Assembly: GCA_949316235.1 (NCBI GenBank)
Contig: OX438744.1
Span: 24,043,578 to 24,107,577, forward strand
Reading direction: 5' to 3'
DNA from: Oegoconia quadripuncta
Lineage: Eukaryota > Arthropoda > Insecta > Lepidoptera > Autostichidae
Length of the DNA stretch: 64,000 nt
Positions 52,306 to 62,932 of this stretch are shown here, piece by piece (the stretch's first letter is position 1; each line of letters starts with the position of its first letter). A program made the position numbers and the translations under genes. The notes beneath the pieces are model-generated. The model had not been told where the DNA came from and made no database searches. It saw only the letters and a list, made by a program, of their open reading frames with translations.

Positions 52306-54109
52306 ACAATTTTGCTGTTGTTCCAAGTGATTCAGTGCACAGACACAGTATAGTGACCATAATGACAACCTCTATTGTTTTCGCAATCAATAGAGCGTCA
52401 GCGCAACACACTGTGTCAAAGCGTGTTTCAGTTGGAACAAATTTTGCAGCAAATACAAATGAGCGTAGCAGTTTCAGAATTGCAGTCTGTGACATCGATT
52501 ACGTATTCGGTATTACTTACAGACCTTTTGCCGCATTTTATTAGGCATGCTTCGGACACGACAATCATTTGACGTTTCTGCAACTTCCGAGTTGGATTAT
52601 GTTGTTTTGTATTGTTCGAAGCGGGCAGTGGAATTTTGTAATATCCTGTTCTTTTAAATGTTAGTATGAATTAACCTTGTTTTATAATTATGTACTTACA
52701 TATACATATATTGAAAATTATGTATTGCGGATGCGGTATCGCCCTTGGATTTTGCTAACACATTCCCAGGAAAGTAGTAGGTATTCTGTGATGAATGACA
52801 CTATATAGAAGGTATTGGGCTACGTGCATTGTGTTATACACTGTCGCAATAAAATAATAATTATTCACCTTACTAATAAATATTGGTATGAGTTCTTTTA
52901 TCTAATAAGTATAATGGATTTTAGTTGTATATCGGAAGTTTCTTTAACGTAAGAAAAAAAAATAGGGCTTATTAGTGAGTGAATATAATCCTTATGTATA
53001 ATAAAACACCTGACATACTAACAATAAATAGATAAACATAATAATATTGTTGTGATAATTAGAATAGTAAATACAATTAATTATATTTTAGATTAAGTTT
53101 AGAATCTGCCGTACCCTTACAGGGTTTCATGTATGGACTATTGTTTTTTTTTAAGACTAATGTACACATGAAAGCATGAATAAATGAATATGAATATGAA
53201 ATAGAAAATATTGGCATAGGTAGTTTATTTTTCTTTTTCAAAACTATCATCGACTAAAGCGTTAATTGTGTCATTTGACGGTCTCGTTTGTAGCCTATTC
53301 CATGTAATCACATCATTAAATTAAATAAATAAGGAAAATTTGGGAAAAATTGGTTTGTTTTCCAAATAAATTTCGCATGACAGGATCACTACGAATCCCG
53401 CCAGTCGCATATCAATATCAATCCAACGGCGCGTGCGTTTTAAAAAAAATATAGTTAAACTATCTATGTATGCCAATAACTTCTATTTCACTTACCTAAT
53501 TAACTTATTAGTAATCTGTGCTCATATGCCCTATTTTTTTCGTTACGGTAAAAAAAACTCACCGGTATATTTTACTCTCGTTTCAGGAAAAAGATTGTTA
53601 CTTAAAAAAAAATATATTTATCATACGATGGATCCAAAAGTTTTCATTTGCGTAAATAACTGTAACTACTTACATATGTTATTATTTATTAAGAACATTA
53701 GCATAAAATTATTGTAGATTACAAATAACCTTACCTTGACCAATTATTTATTCAGAATGTAAGTATAACATTTTGCAACACAATTTTTTTAATTTCCCAC
53801 AATCATAACAAGGCACTACACATTCACACAAAAAAGTACTTAGTAACACTATAAAATAACACAATGGCGGGATTTTTTTCGTATTTCGATTCTGAAATGG
53901 CGTTTCAAACGATATATTGGCGCGAACTGACGGTTGGCCGCGGGCGGGCAACGCGGGCGCGGTCGTGAACGATATGCCACAGCGCGTGCATTCAATTAAA
54001 AATCCTCCCCTTGCCGGTTCAGTTTCTGTATTTTTTAGAGATTGGTTACTCTACAGATAATATCTCTCAAAATACGAGAAGATCGTAAAGACAATTTTAT
54101 AATTATGTC
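52306..54109. other. No gene or repeat recognised; CpG-rich patch near the right end
   Basis: AT-rich DNA with scattered short ORFs (52335-52544, 53433-53717) that lack motifs. 53915-53995 is CpG-rich (GTTGGCCGCGGGCGGGCAAC). Confidence 0.35.
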
Positions 54110-54640
54110 AAAAAAATATTGTACAATTTAAGAAAAATAGTGATAAACATGATGTCAATACAACAAATAAAGATAAACTCGCAGGTCACATATGTCGCCT
54201 CCGCAAATTCATTCAAAGGGTTATATACTTATACGCTTTCTGTTGATTTACAAAATCTTCCTTTTAATAAATTTAAAGTAGTATCTTTGAATCAGTAATT
54301 CATTCAAAGGGTTAGTACCTACACGCTTTCTGTTGATTTATAAAATCTTCCTTTCAATAAATTTAAAGGTACTATGAAACAGAAACTTATTAAGAATTAT
54401 TATTTTGATGACAATCATCCCTGGACATAACCTGCTCGTTAGCATGCCAGGCTATTTCACAACATTAATAATGAAATATAAAACCTTTTTGTAACATATA
54501 AAAACCTGTTTTTAAAAGAGCAACTCTTCGAGTTTCTTGCCTGTTCTTCAAAATTACCTTTTAAACAAGCAGTAGCTTAAAAAATGTAAAATCTGACTAT
54601 TTTAATTGTGTGCCTATAAAATAAAGCATTGACAACACAT
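54110..54640 (+). pseudogene. 5'-truncated LINE, sister of 46025-46512, with an internal duplication
   Basis: It is collinear with 46030-46500 (AAAAATAGTGATAAACATGA, TCATCCCTGGACATAAC, AACAAGCAGTAGCTTAAAAA). A block of about 95 bp containing ACGCTTTCTGTTGATTT occurs twice (54210-54295 and 54300-54375), which the sister copy lacks. Confidence 0.7.
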
Positions 54641-54939
54641 AGTAAATAGAAATACATATTGTTGCTCTTTCGATGAAATATTATTGTGTGGCGTGGGAGT
54701 ATTGTATAGAATCTTGTCTAAATCTAGGTTTGGGATTCAGAAGTTTGTGTGTACAGTACAGCCTGGTTTAAAACCTGGTCATGCACTTTTTTGTATTCAA
54801 CTACATTCACAGCTAGCAGATTCATTTTAACTTCCATGGTAGAATCTCACCTTGGCTTTTACAAGGATTCAGTATACAGAAAAAGGTTTCATGACAGTAG
54901 CTAAACATTTTTTTTTATGCACAACCGGTTAGCTCTTGA

Positions 54940-55100
54940 CCTCAATCACACCTTATGGATGTTTTCATTTATAATAGGTATTTATTTACACAAAAAAAAT
55001 ATTTGTGTAGTATATCAACCATCTGGTATACACAACACAAGCCTATAGTTGCTTAAAGTGGAACTAGATGGCGCTGTGTGTATGTCCAAGGATATTTATT
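54940..55100 (+). mobile_element. SINE family 3, 3' half (sense), joined to a family-1 end
   Basis: The first part GCACAACCGGTTAGCTCTTG resembles an antisense family-1 end. From CCTTATGGATGTTTTCATTT it is family 3 to GTCCAAGGATATTTATTTAT. Confidence 0.65.
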
Positions 55101-55215
55101 TATTTATCAAAACTGAATGGTATGCAAAATTTAAGCTGTTTAAGTAAACAGGAAATGTTTCTAATTTTACAGGCAAATTTTGAAACGGACTACTTACATA
55201 CGAACCTTGTAATAT

Positions 55216-55382
55216 AATAATAAATAAATAAATAAATATTTCGGACACTTACACCAATCATCTAGACCCAAACTAAGCAAAGCTTGTACTATGGATACTA
55301 GATAACGGATAAACATACATAAATATTTATATAAACATCCATGACTCAGGAATAAATGTTTATAGTCATCACACAAACATTT
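55216..55382 (-). mobile_element. SINE family 4, 5'-truncated (antisense)
   Basis: AAATATTTCGGACACTTACA, CTAGATAACGGATAAACATA and CACAAACATTTA; the tRNA-like head is missing. Confidence 0.75.
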
Positions 55383-55714
55383 AATGAGAATAACATTTAA
55401 TAAATAATAAGATTATGCTATCAATGACTGTCAATTTTATTGACATCTGACTCGTAGTAATAATATGCCTAAAAAGTTGGTCACTCTAGCACCATTTCCT
55501 AAATGGCCCTTTTATAAATGACAGGTGTCCACTGTACCGTGAAACGTGAAACACATGTTCAATATTGAGGGTCTGGTAGATAGAACAATGGGTCTGTGCC
55601 GTTGTACGACAACCGTGTCGCATCGCTCTGCTAGTCGATCGACCATTACTCGACTGTAACGGTCCCAAAACGTGACAATTGTCAATTTTTTACAACAGTC
55701 GCTTCTATAATTAG

Positions 55715-56047
55715 AACCGCCTCCGTGGCTCAATGTAAACAACATTGGGTTTACGATTCGGAGGTCGCGGGTTCGATCCCCAGCGGGGTACATGTTTAAG
55801 TACTCGGTTTGGTTGGTGGTAGGGCATTTTAAATGTCCGCCTGGCTAGCTACCACCATCTTATCTAAATTTGCCGCCAAGCAGCAATGTTAGTAGCATTG
55901 TTGTGTTCCGGTTGTCAGAGATCAGAGAGCCAGTCCCCCAAATGTATTGGGGTTTCCGGGTCAGTACGCTTCCACCTTCGACCTCATCTTCACTTAGCAT
56001 CAGGTGTGATTTTGGTCAAGTACAACCCGTTGTGCATAAAAAAAAAA
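55715..56047 (+). mobile_element. SINE family 1, full length reference copy
   Basis: Head ACCGCCTCCGTGGCTCAATG, B box CGCGGGTTCGATCCCCAGCG, then AATGTTAGTAGCATTGTTGT, CCACCTTCGACCTCATCTTC and a terminal A9 run (56038-56047). The A and B boxes are intact, suggesting Pol III transcription. Confidence 0.85.
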
Positions 56048-56659
56048 CTGAATTTAAATACATCTTTCTAGCTGTATAAGTCAATAGTTCCCATTTCGTG
56101 AAATGAAAAGTTCATAAAAGTCTGCGAAATTCGCCGAAGGGGTTGGTCTACTCTATATATGGTTCCTCAAACTCCACTGGCATGCAACAGCTGTTGCTCC
56201 TATATCCATAAATGGCCTTTAACCGGCTGCTTGAAAGAAAGAACTAAATGGGCTTGGACTGGATTCAGAGTTTGGACATTCATTTCTAGCATTTATTCAC
56301 AGCAGTATATAAGTCGCCAATTTGTGCTATCGCCCTGTTTAGGAGATAGAGTAAAACCACCGTTCGTATTGTTTCGTGCACCTATGATACAACCACTCGC
56401 CACGGCTTTATAACGAAGTTGAAGGGTTTGTCACAAACTATGTAGGCTTTACAAGTTAGAAGTGACTAACTCAAACTCAAATCATTTATTGCATTCCTTA
56501 TGTTTTGTTGTGATGACATTATAGTGTACTGTATCAATAAGGACCTTGTAAGGCACAGCAACATGAGAGAGTAGCATGCACTAATTTAAATAATTAAAAA
56601 AAAATATGTCTTAATACATTATTTACAAGCTAGATATTTAACCTATTATATTATCATAT
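56048..56659. other. No feature recognised
   Basis: AT-rich DNA left of the Gypsy element. The plus-strand ORF at 56159-56413 has no recognisable domain. Confidence 0.4.
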
Positions 56660-56952
56660 TGTCATGATTTTTGCCATGTTTTTCAAAATATAAAGTCGCA
56701 CCATTGGTAGCTGTTGTTTCCTGACGTCACTTCCGAACGAGTTTGGTTGGGGAAGTGGGAAAATGGTAGGGGTGTAGGCTTGGGCTATGCCGTGATTAGG
56801 GCGGTGGATTCATTCTGGTGCGATGCGCTGAGGTGTTAAGACCTGGAGTTGAATTTATGTCCGACAGTGTGATGTTTATAATATTATAAGTACTGTGAAT
56901 AAGTGAATGTTAATATAAGTGTTGATTGAAGAGAACGTGGTTTTATTTTACT
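56660..56952 (+). repeat. 5' LTR (shared part, 293 bp)
   Basis: TGTCATGATTTTTGCCATGT to GTGGTTTTATTTTACT. It may be truncated by 37 bp at its left end. Confidence 0.9.
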
Positions 56953-57134
56953 TCAGAAGTGGGATACACCAATATAAAAGGTATGTAAATTAAATCGATT
57001 TTCTGAATTTGAATAACGAACAATATTGTTAATGGTATTTCCCTTTTAAGAGTTATAATTTCTATTAAAATTTTAACTTGGCTAACCAAATATATTTCTT
57101 ATTATATTCAGTGTATATTGGCGTGCATAGTTAT

Positions 57135-57436
57135 GTACTTGGTTGGGGCTACTCTCTGACAGTGCTGATTGTGTACGCTTTATACACGCATAAATCAAAA
57201 GTATTAAGTGCTCGGTCGGAGCTACTCTCCGATAACACTTATGTACTTACCCTATGTATTACATAATTTATTGCACTCGACCAGGGCAACTCTCTGGTAG
57301 TGCTCATTATTATATTACATTTTTATTATGTATTCTGTTGCGCTTGGCCAGGGCAACTCTCTGGCAGCGCTTATATTATATTAACTATTTATTATATACT
57401 TTATTGCACTTAACTAGGAATACTCCCTGATGATGC
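57135..57436 (+). repeat. Leader array 1: five tandem units, about 66 bp apart, each a potential RNA hairpin
   Basis: Units begin near 57135, 57207, 57272, 57339 and 57405. Each has a core like GGCCAGGGCAACTCTCTGGC: a left arm, a loop around GCAACTCT or GCTACTCT, and a complementary right arm. Arms change together: CACT..ACCAG with CTGGT..GTG in unit 3, GCGCT.GGCCAG with CTGGC.AGCGC in unit 4, AGTG..TCGG with CCGA..CACT in unit 2. It lies in the untranslated leader between the 5' LTR and gag. Confidence 0.8.
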
Positions 57437-57598
57437 CTAATGTGAACACTCCTAAATGACAAGACTCTTATTACTAGTTTTGATTACTTGCAAAATTTAT
57501 ATAAGATATAAAGTTTAGTATTAAAGTCGGAGGATGTAAACAAGAAATTTTGATTGGTGGTCTGTTTACTTTTCTTCTAAGTATAACCACTATACTCG

Positions 57599-57645
57599 GG
57601 CCTGTGTTCAGTAGTGACCCTTCTGTGGCTAGTATGATGATGATA
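57599..57645 (+). repeat. RTE-like 3' end inside the retrotransposon leader
   Basis: GCCTGTGTTCAGTAGTGACC, then GGCTAGTATGATGATGAT, resembles the RTE ORF end and tail at 46535-46580. It lies between the two leader arrays. Confidence 0.5.
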
Positions 57646-57675
57646 ACCACCATGCGTTTATTCGCTTGTGTATAT

Positions 57676-57868
57676 GGAGCGAGCTATAGGTTTCGTTCGC
57701 TGGATTGAGCGGACTATGAATGTTCGTTGGATAATAAATAGGGGGCGGAGTATGTATGCTCATTGGTTTATTGAATGGGTATGTTTCCCATTGGTTTGTT
57801 GAGTGAGCTGCATACATTCGTCGGATTTTGGAGTAAGCTATGTTTGCTTGCTGGATAAAGTTATTTTA
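57676..57868 (+). repeat. Leader array 2: about six tandem units of 30 bp, several able to form hairpins
   Basis: Units follow GAGCGAGCTAT...TTCGCTGGATT. Stems include AGCGAGC/GTTCGCT (unit 1), AATGGG/CCCATT (unit 4) and AGTAAGC/GCTTGCT (unit 6, loop TATGTTT). The array ends just before the first in-frame ATG at 57873. Confidence 0.72.
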
Positions 57869-58082
57869 GATTATGCCTAAGGGGCAAAATGAAAACCAAC
57901 AGAGTGCAGAATTTTATTTCTTAACCGGTTTTATACAATGCAACATAATTTGTGTTACGATGGCTAGCATATTTAAACAAAGTCCACAAAGTTGTTTGAA
58001 CAAATCTGTCGTTTTTCTTTTGATTAAGTATATCAATGTAGGACGGGTTAAGTCGATAATTATGTACACGTTCCAGGAACAA

Positions 58083-61000
58083 ATGGCATCCGATAAGGAA
58101 AGCGGTACGCCCCCTGGTACGCCTCCACAGCGGCGGCGGCGAGTTAAAAGGAAGTCTAAGAGAATGAGAAGTCCCTCCACTTCTTCTACGTCGAGCAGCG
58201 AGCCTGCACCTAGGAAATCGCGTAAGGTTTCAAGCCGTCTGTCTACTAAGGATGTTTTAAAGCTATTGGCAAACTGGAAGGGAGAAACAAACACAAACAA
58301 GTCCTCGCAATCGGTTTTAAGTAATAATAATTTAAATAATGTTATACCAGAATTTGACCCAGCAAACAGGACTCAAACCATTGAATGCTGGTTAAGAAAG
58401 GTTAATGAGTGTGCTACCATTTATGGATGGGATACAAAACAAATAGTACATTTTTCTTTACAAAAATTGGTCGGGTTGGCAAAGAAATGGTTTGAGTCCT
58501 TACCTACGGTGATCTATACTTGGGATGAGTGGCAAGTAAAACTCCGCAAAGCGTTCCCTAGTGAAGAAAATTATGGACGCCTTTTGGAGGAGATGCTAAA
58601 CCGCACTTCTAGGCACGACGAAAGTTTGCGTGAATATTTTTTTGACAAGTTGTGTCTATTAAATAGGTGTGAAATTAAGGGCAAAAAGGCTGTTGATTGT
58701 ATTGTTTATGGTATATTGGATAGATCAATTCGTAACGGTGCTCAGGCTCTAAAAAGTGCCGAGCCAGAAGACTTGCTTAACTTTCTTTGCTCACAAAACT
58801 CACAACAGCTTGTCAGTAATAAATTGAAAGATCGCCCAATTCAAAAGAACAGCTGCCCGGGTACTAGCTTCAACGCTAAGACTTCGAGTACTTTTTCAGA
58901 CTCTATTGTTTGTTATAATTGTCGATCTAGAGGGCATCCTTATTATAAATGCACAAAACCAATATTGAAATGCAGGCGCTGTAATAGAGTTGGACATAAC
59001 AATGACGGTTGTAAATTGACACCCTTGAATATGACGAGTTCCAACGCTATACCTCCCGAAAATAATTGTGAGAAGACAACTTTGAAAATAGACATCGGAA
59101 ACAATAGTAATGACAAATTCTTTAAGTCCGTCACTGTTAGAGACCAAACTCTGGAAGCGTACATTGATTTTGGCAGTGAGTGTACGCTCTTACGTAAAAC
59201 CAACGCAGAGTCCTTAAATCTGATCAAAACTTTCGATAGCATTCCAATAGTACGAGGTTTTGGTCAGGCTTCCGTCGTGCCGCTATACAAGTCTTGCGTT
59301 TGTGTGAGGGTCGACGAGGTTGAAATTGAGATTGAAGTATTAGTAATTGACGATGCACACATGCAGACCTCCATGATTATTGGGCAAAACTTTACTGAGC
59401 TTCCATGTGTCGCTGTCCTTAAAGATAGCCAAAGACGGGTTTTTTACCAGAGTCCCGTCAGTGAGTCTTTATCTTGTGATGATTCTAGTTTACGGCTTCA
59501 TATTGCCACTTCAGTACAAGTTCTCAAAGTCAATGTGGTCTCCGTGTATGCAGAGTCAAATTTTACAGGAGATGTTTATATTGAGGGGTATAATGCAATT
59601 GAACCAGGAAAAGAGTATCGTTTACTACAAGGCGCCTACCACATATCCGATGGTAAAGGCGAAGTAGTAATTTCTAATTTGTCCCACCATGCCGTAACTT
59701 TAGAAAAGAATACCCTTGTAGCAAGGGGAATCCCATTTACAGAAAAGAAGGTCTGTCATATCAATAGAATTGAGGTTGATATATCTACGTTGGAGCCTTT
59801 GGACAGGACTGACATCAAGACGGGATCGGGTCTCAATATTGATGAAATGGATAGGCTTTATTCCCTCCTTCAAACTTATCGTGATTGTTTCGCCACTAAC
59901 TTAGGGGAGATAGGCTGTGCGGTCGATGTCGAAATGAAAATTGAACTAACGGACAATAAACCGATAGTATACCGACCTTACCGCCTGTCTCATACCGAGC
60001 GCGAAACGGTTCGTGAGACTATAGACGAACTTTTACGGAACGACGTCATTCAGGAATCGACGTCCGATTACGCAAGCCCTATCTTGATGGTGAAAAAAAG
60101 GACCGGAGAGCCAAGGCTCTGTGTAGATTTCAGAGCTTTAAACAACAAGACTGCCAAGGATCGCTTTCCCTTGCCGCTAATCGAAGACCAGATCTCAAAT
60201 TTGAGCGGCAATAGTTTCTTTACTACCCTTGATCTCGCCTCCGGGTACTACCAAATCCCTATGGCTGAGGGCAGTCGCCATCTTACCGGATTTGTCACTC
60301 CTGATGGGCACTACGAATTTAAAAGGATGCCCTTCGGGTTGGCAAATGCTCCGGCCGTTTTTCAACGGATGGTCAATAAGATCCTGGGTAATAGGCGTTT
60401 TGAATTTGCATTAGCTTACCTGGATGATGTGCTTATACCTTCAAAGAGTGTTGAGGTAATGTTTCAGCGGTTAGAGGATGTACTGAAACTTTTTCGCCAA
60501 AACGGTCTTACTTTGAAGCTCTCGAAATGTTGTTTCTTCAAAACCACTGTCAGTTACCTAGGGTACGACATCTCCTCAGAGGGAATTCAACCCGGTGAGG
60601 TAAAGGTGCTGGCAGTTAAGGAGTTCCCCACACCTCGTAACATTCACGAGGTTTGCCAGTTTCTGGGCTTGACCGGTTACTTCCGGAAATTTATAAAGGG
60701 GTATGGGGAGATGGCGCGTCCTTTGACATTCTTATTAAAAAAAGATTCCGAGTGGCGATGGTCCGAACTAGAAGAGCATGCTTTTGACTTTCTAAAGGAA
60801 AAACTTATTAGTCGGCCTGTATTGGCACTATATGACCCCAGACTTGAGACCGAATTACACACGGACGCCAGCTCTCTTGGCATAGGAGGCATTCTCATGC
60901 AGTGGCAGCAAGATTTAAGGGTTCTAAAGCCAGTAGCATATTTTAGTCGACAGACAACCCCCGAAGAGAGGCACTTACACTCCTACGAACTTGAGACGCT

Positions 61001-62570
61001 GGCGGTCGTGTGCTCATTAAAAAAGTTTCGAGTGTATCTTTTGGGGTTGCACTTCAAGGTTTATACTGATTGTGCAGCCCTTAGAACCACGCTGACTAAA
61101 AGAGATTTGATTCCACGGATAGCAAGGTGGTGGCTCCAAATGAGCGAATATACTTTCGACATTGAATATCGGCCGGGTGTCCAAATGTCACACGTGGACG
61201 CTCTGAGTCGGAACACCAAGCTATCCATGGATTCAGACGATAACCCTTCTGTCTCCGTATACAGCATTGAAAAACAGAATTGGCTGTTATCATTGCAACT
61301 CGCAGACCCAGACATATCTCGAATCCATAGTATTCTCAAACCCGAAGACGATATAGAATGTAAGGATATTAGGAGAAATTACACAGTTAAAAACCACGCG
61401 GTGTATAGGAAGGTTGATGACCGTTTATGTCTAGCTGTACCACGCAGTGCTAGGTGGCAGATATGTCGTGCCAATCACGACGATATTGGTCATCTCGGAT
61501 ACGCAAAGACTCTGGAAAGAATTCAACACGATTATTGGTTTCCTAAGCTCAGAAAATTTGTAAAGAAGTACGTCGCGGCTTGTTTAGAGTGCGCATATAA
61601 CAAGGATACTGCCTCAAGGCAGAAATCAGGTCACTTGTATCCAATTGAAAAGATAAATATACCTTTCCACACGGTCCATATGGACCACCTCGGTCCCTTT
61701 GTTAGGAGCAAAGAGAGCAATAGCTACATCCTCACAGTAGTAGATGCTTTTACAAAATATGTCTTTGTCAGAGCTGTTAGGGACCTAAAGACCAAAAGTA
61801 CGGTAAAGGTTTTAGAAAAAATATTCTATGACTTTGGCGTTCCAGCCAGAATAGTGTCGGATCGAGGTACTAGCTTTACTTCGGCAGCTTTTAAGGCATT
61901 TTGTGATACCCATGGCATCAAACACGTACTCAATGCAGTTGCTTGTCCCAGAGCAAATGGCCAGGCAGAGAGGTTCAACCAAACCATTTTGAATTCATTA
62001 GCTTCACAAAATGCTTTTGGCCATGAGCGGGAATGGGACAGGTGTCTGGGCAAGCTTCAATTTGGTATCAATAATACTGTCAATGCCTCAACCCACAAGA
62101 CTGCGACAGAAGCTTTGTTTGGATTCAAGTTACGTGATGATTTATTGAATAAACTCGATATAAGTAATGAGGAAAATACTAACAACCCTGACTTGCAAGA
62201 AATCAGAGAGGAAATTAGTAGCAGCATAAGCAAGGATCAAGCCAAACAGAAAGAAAGGCATTACGCAAATCGTGCTCCTGCTGCTACTTATGAAATCGGT
62301 GACTTAGTAAAGATTTCGCGAAATAACTTTGAAAATAATAAACAAAGTACAAAGCTGCTGTCGAAGTTTGTGGGTCCCTACAAAGTAATTGAGGTATTAG
62401 GGAATGACCGCTATAAAATATCTGACGTTCCTGGATTCAATAAAAGAGGTAAACCATACAATACTGTTATTGCCGCCGATAGAATAAGACCGTGGATACA
62501 TGTGAATGCTCTAGAAGTTCATGATACAGACAGTAGTAGCTCCAATGAGCGCAGTAGCGATCATGAATAA
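58083..62570 (+). CDS. Gag-Pol polyprotein of the Ty3/Gypsy element
   Basis: The frame is open from 57873. I prefer the ATG at 58083 (ACAAATGGC context, first codons MASDKESG) because the 70 codons before it look non-coding. It gives about 1495 residues (numbers below count from 57873). A basic/Ser-rich start precedes the capsid-like region (about 165-310). Two CCHC knuckles (CYNCRSRGHPYYKC and CRRCNRVGHNNDGC) lie at 348-381. The protease carries DFGS at 433-436 instead of DTG/DSG. RT lies at about 700-900 with PFGLANAPAVFQ and YLDD at 850-853. RNase H has TDAS near 998. Integrase has an HHCC finger (about 1203-1241) and D-D-35-E near 1272, 1331 and 1367, followed by a chromo-like or GPY-type region (KFVGPYKVIEVL). 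Gag and Pol are in one frame. No stop or shift is seen, so it may be active. The altered protease motif is the one oddity. Confidence 0.93.
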   Translation: MASDKESGTPPGTPPQRRRRVKRKSKRMRSPSTSSTSSSEPAPRKSRKVSSRLSTKDVLKLLANWKGETNTNKSSQSVLSNNNLNNVIPEFDPANRTQTIECWLRKVNECATIYGWDTKQIVHFSLQKLVGLAKKWFESLPTVIYTWDEWQVKLRKAFPSEENYGRLLEEMLNRTSRHDESLREYFFDKLCLLNRCEIKGKKAVDCIVYGILDRSIRNGAQALKSAEPEDLLNFLCSQNSQQLVSNKLKDRPIQKNSCPGTSFNAKTSSTFSDSIVCYNCRSRGHPYYKCTKPILKCRRCNRVGHNNDGCKLTPLNMTSSNAIPPENNCEKTTLKIDIGNNSNDKFFKSVTVRDQTLEAYIDFGSECTLLRKTNAESLNLIKTFDSIPIVRGFGQASVVPLYKSCVCVRVDEVEIEIEVLVIDDAHMQTSMIIGQNFTELPCVAVLKDSQRRVFYQSPVSESLSCDDSSLRLHIATSVQVLKVNVVSVYAESNFTGDVYIEGYNAIEPGKEYRLLQGAYHISDGKGEVVISNLSHHAVTLEKNTLVARGIPFTEKKVCHINRIEVDISTLEPLDRTDIKTGSGLNIDEMDRLYSLLQTYRDCFATNLGEIGCAVDVEMKIELTDNKPIVYRPYRLSHTERETVRETIDELLRNDVIQESTSDYASPILMVKKRTGEPRLCVDFRALNNKTAKDRFPLPLIEDQISNLSGNSFFTTLDLASGYYQIPMAEGSRHLTGFVTPDGHYEFKRMPFGLANAPAVFQRMVNKILGNRRFEFALAYLDDVLIPSKSVEVMFQRLEDVLKLFRQNGLTLKLSKCCFFKTTVSYLGYDISSEGIQPGEVKVLAVKEFPTPRNIHEVCQFLGLTGYFRKFIKGYGEMARPLTFLLKKDSEWRWSELEEHAFDFLKEKLISRPVLALYDPRLETELHTDASSLGIGGILMQWQQDLRVLKPVAYFSRQTTPEERHLHSYELETLAVVCSLKKFRVYLLGLHFKVYTDCAALRTTLTKRDLIPRIARWWLQMSEYTFDIEYRPGVQMSHVDALSRNTKLSMDSDDNPSVSVYSIEKQNWLLSLQLADPDISRIHSILKPEDDIECKDIRRNYTVKNHAVYRKVDDRLCLAVPRSARWQICRANHDDIGHLGYAKTLERIQHDYWFPKLRKFVKKYVAACLECAYNKDTASRQKSGHLYPIEKINIPFHTVHMDHLGPFVRSKESNSYILTVVDAFTKYVFVRAVRDLKTKSTVKVLEKIFYDFGVPARIVSDRGTSFTSAAFKAFCDTHGIKHVLNAVACPRANGQAERFNQTILNSLASQNAFGHEREWDRCLGKLQFGINNTVNASTHKTATEALFGFKLRDDLLNKLDISNEENTNNPDLQEIREEISSSISKDQAKQKERHYANRAPAATYEIGDLVKISRNNFENNKQSTKLLSKFVGPYKVIEVLGNDRYKISDVPGFNKRGKPYNTVIAADRIRPWIHVNALEVHDTDSSSSNERSSDHE

Positions 62571-62884
62571 CTTATTCAGGGTAGATAATAAGTTAAACAA
62601 ATTAAAGTCCTCGTATACTGTGTTAATATTATCCGTATTTCAATTCGTCTGATTGTGTTAAACTCTAGCTTACTATGAAAAATTAAAAGAATATTTCCTA
62701 TTATTTGTAATATGTTTTATATAAAAATTTGTATATTGTAAAATGTAGATAAAAATAAGTATATAGTGTAAGTGTGTTAGTAGCTACCAAATGTCATGAT
62801 TTCATTTAGATTGTAGATCTAACTCAGAATTTACATAGAATATAATGTGTAATGAATTCTCTCTAATATAATATCGTTTTATCT

Positions 62885-62895
62885 AAGGGGTGAGG
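62885..62895 (+). promoter_or_regulatory. Polypurine tract candidate of the Gypsy element
   Basis: AAGGGGTGAGG, directly followed by TGTGCGCC. It is the only purine run close to the 3' LTR. Confidence 0.5.
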
Positions 62896-62932
62896 TGTGC
62901 GCCGGGAGACAGCACGATATCAGATGGCCGAA

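Noticed and set aside
55870..56079. Overlapping ORFs at 55870-56079, 55886-56071, 31432-31617 and 17170-17364
   Set aside because: All are readings of the family-1 SINE body.
57873..58082. Upstream ATG 57873 as start of the Gypsy Gag
   Set aside because: The first 70 codons are hydrophobic, Cys/Ile-rich and unlike a Gag N terminus; ATG 58083 is in a better context. The frame is open, so the longer form cannot be fully excluded.
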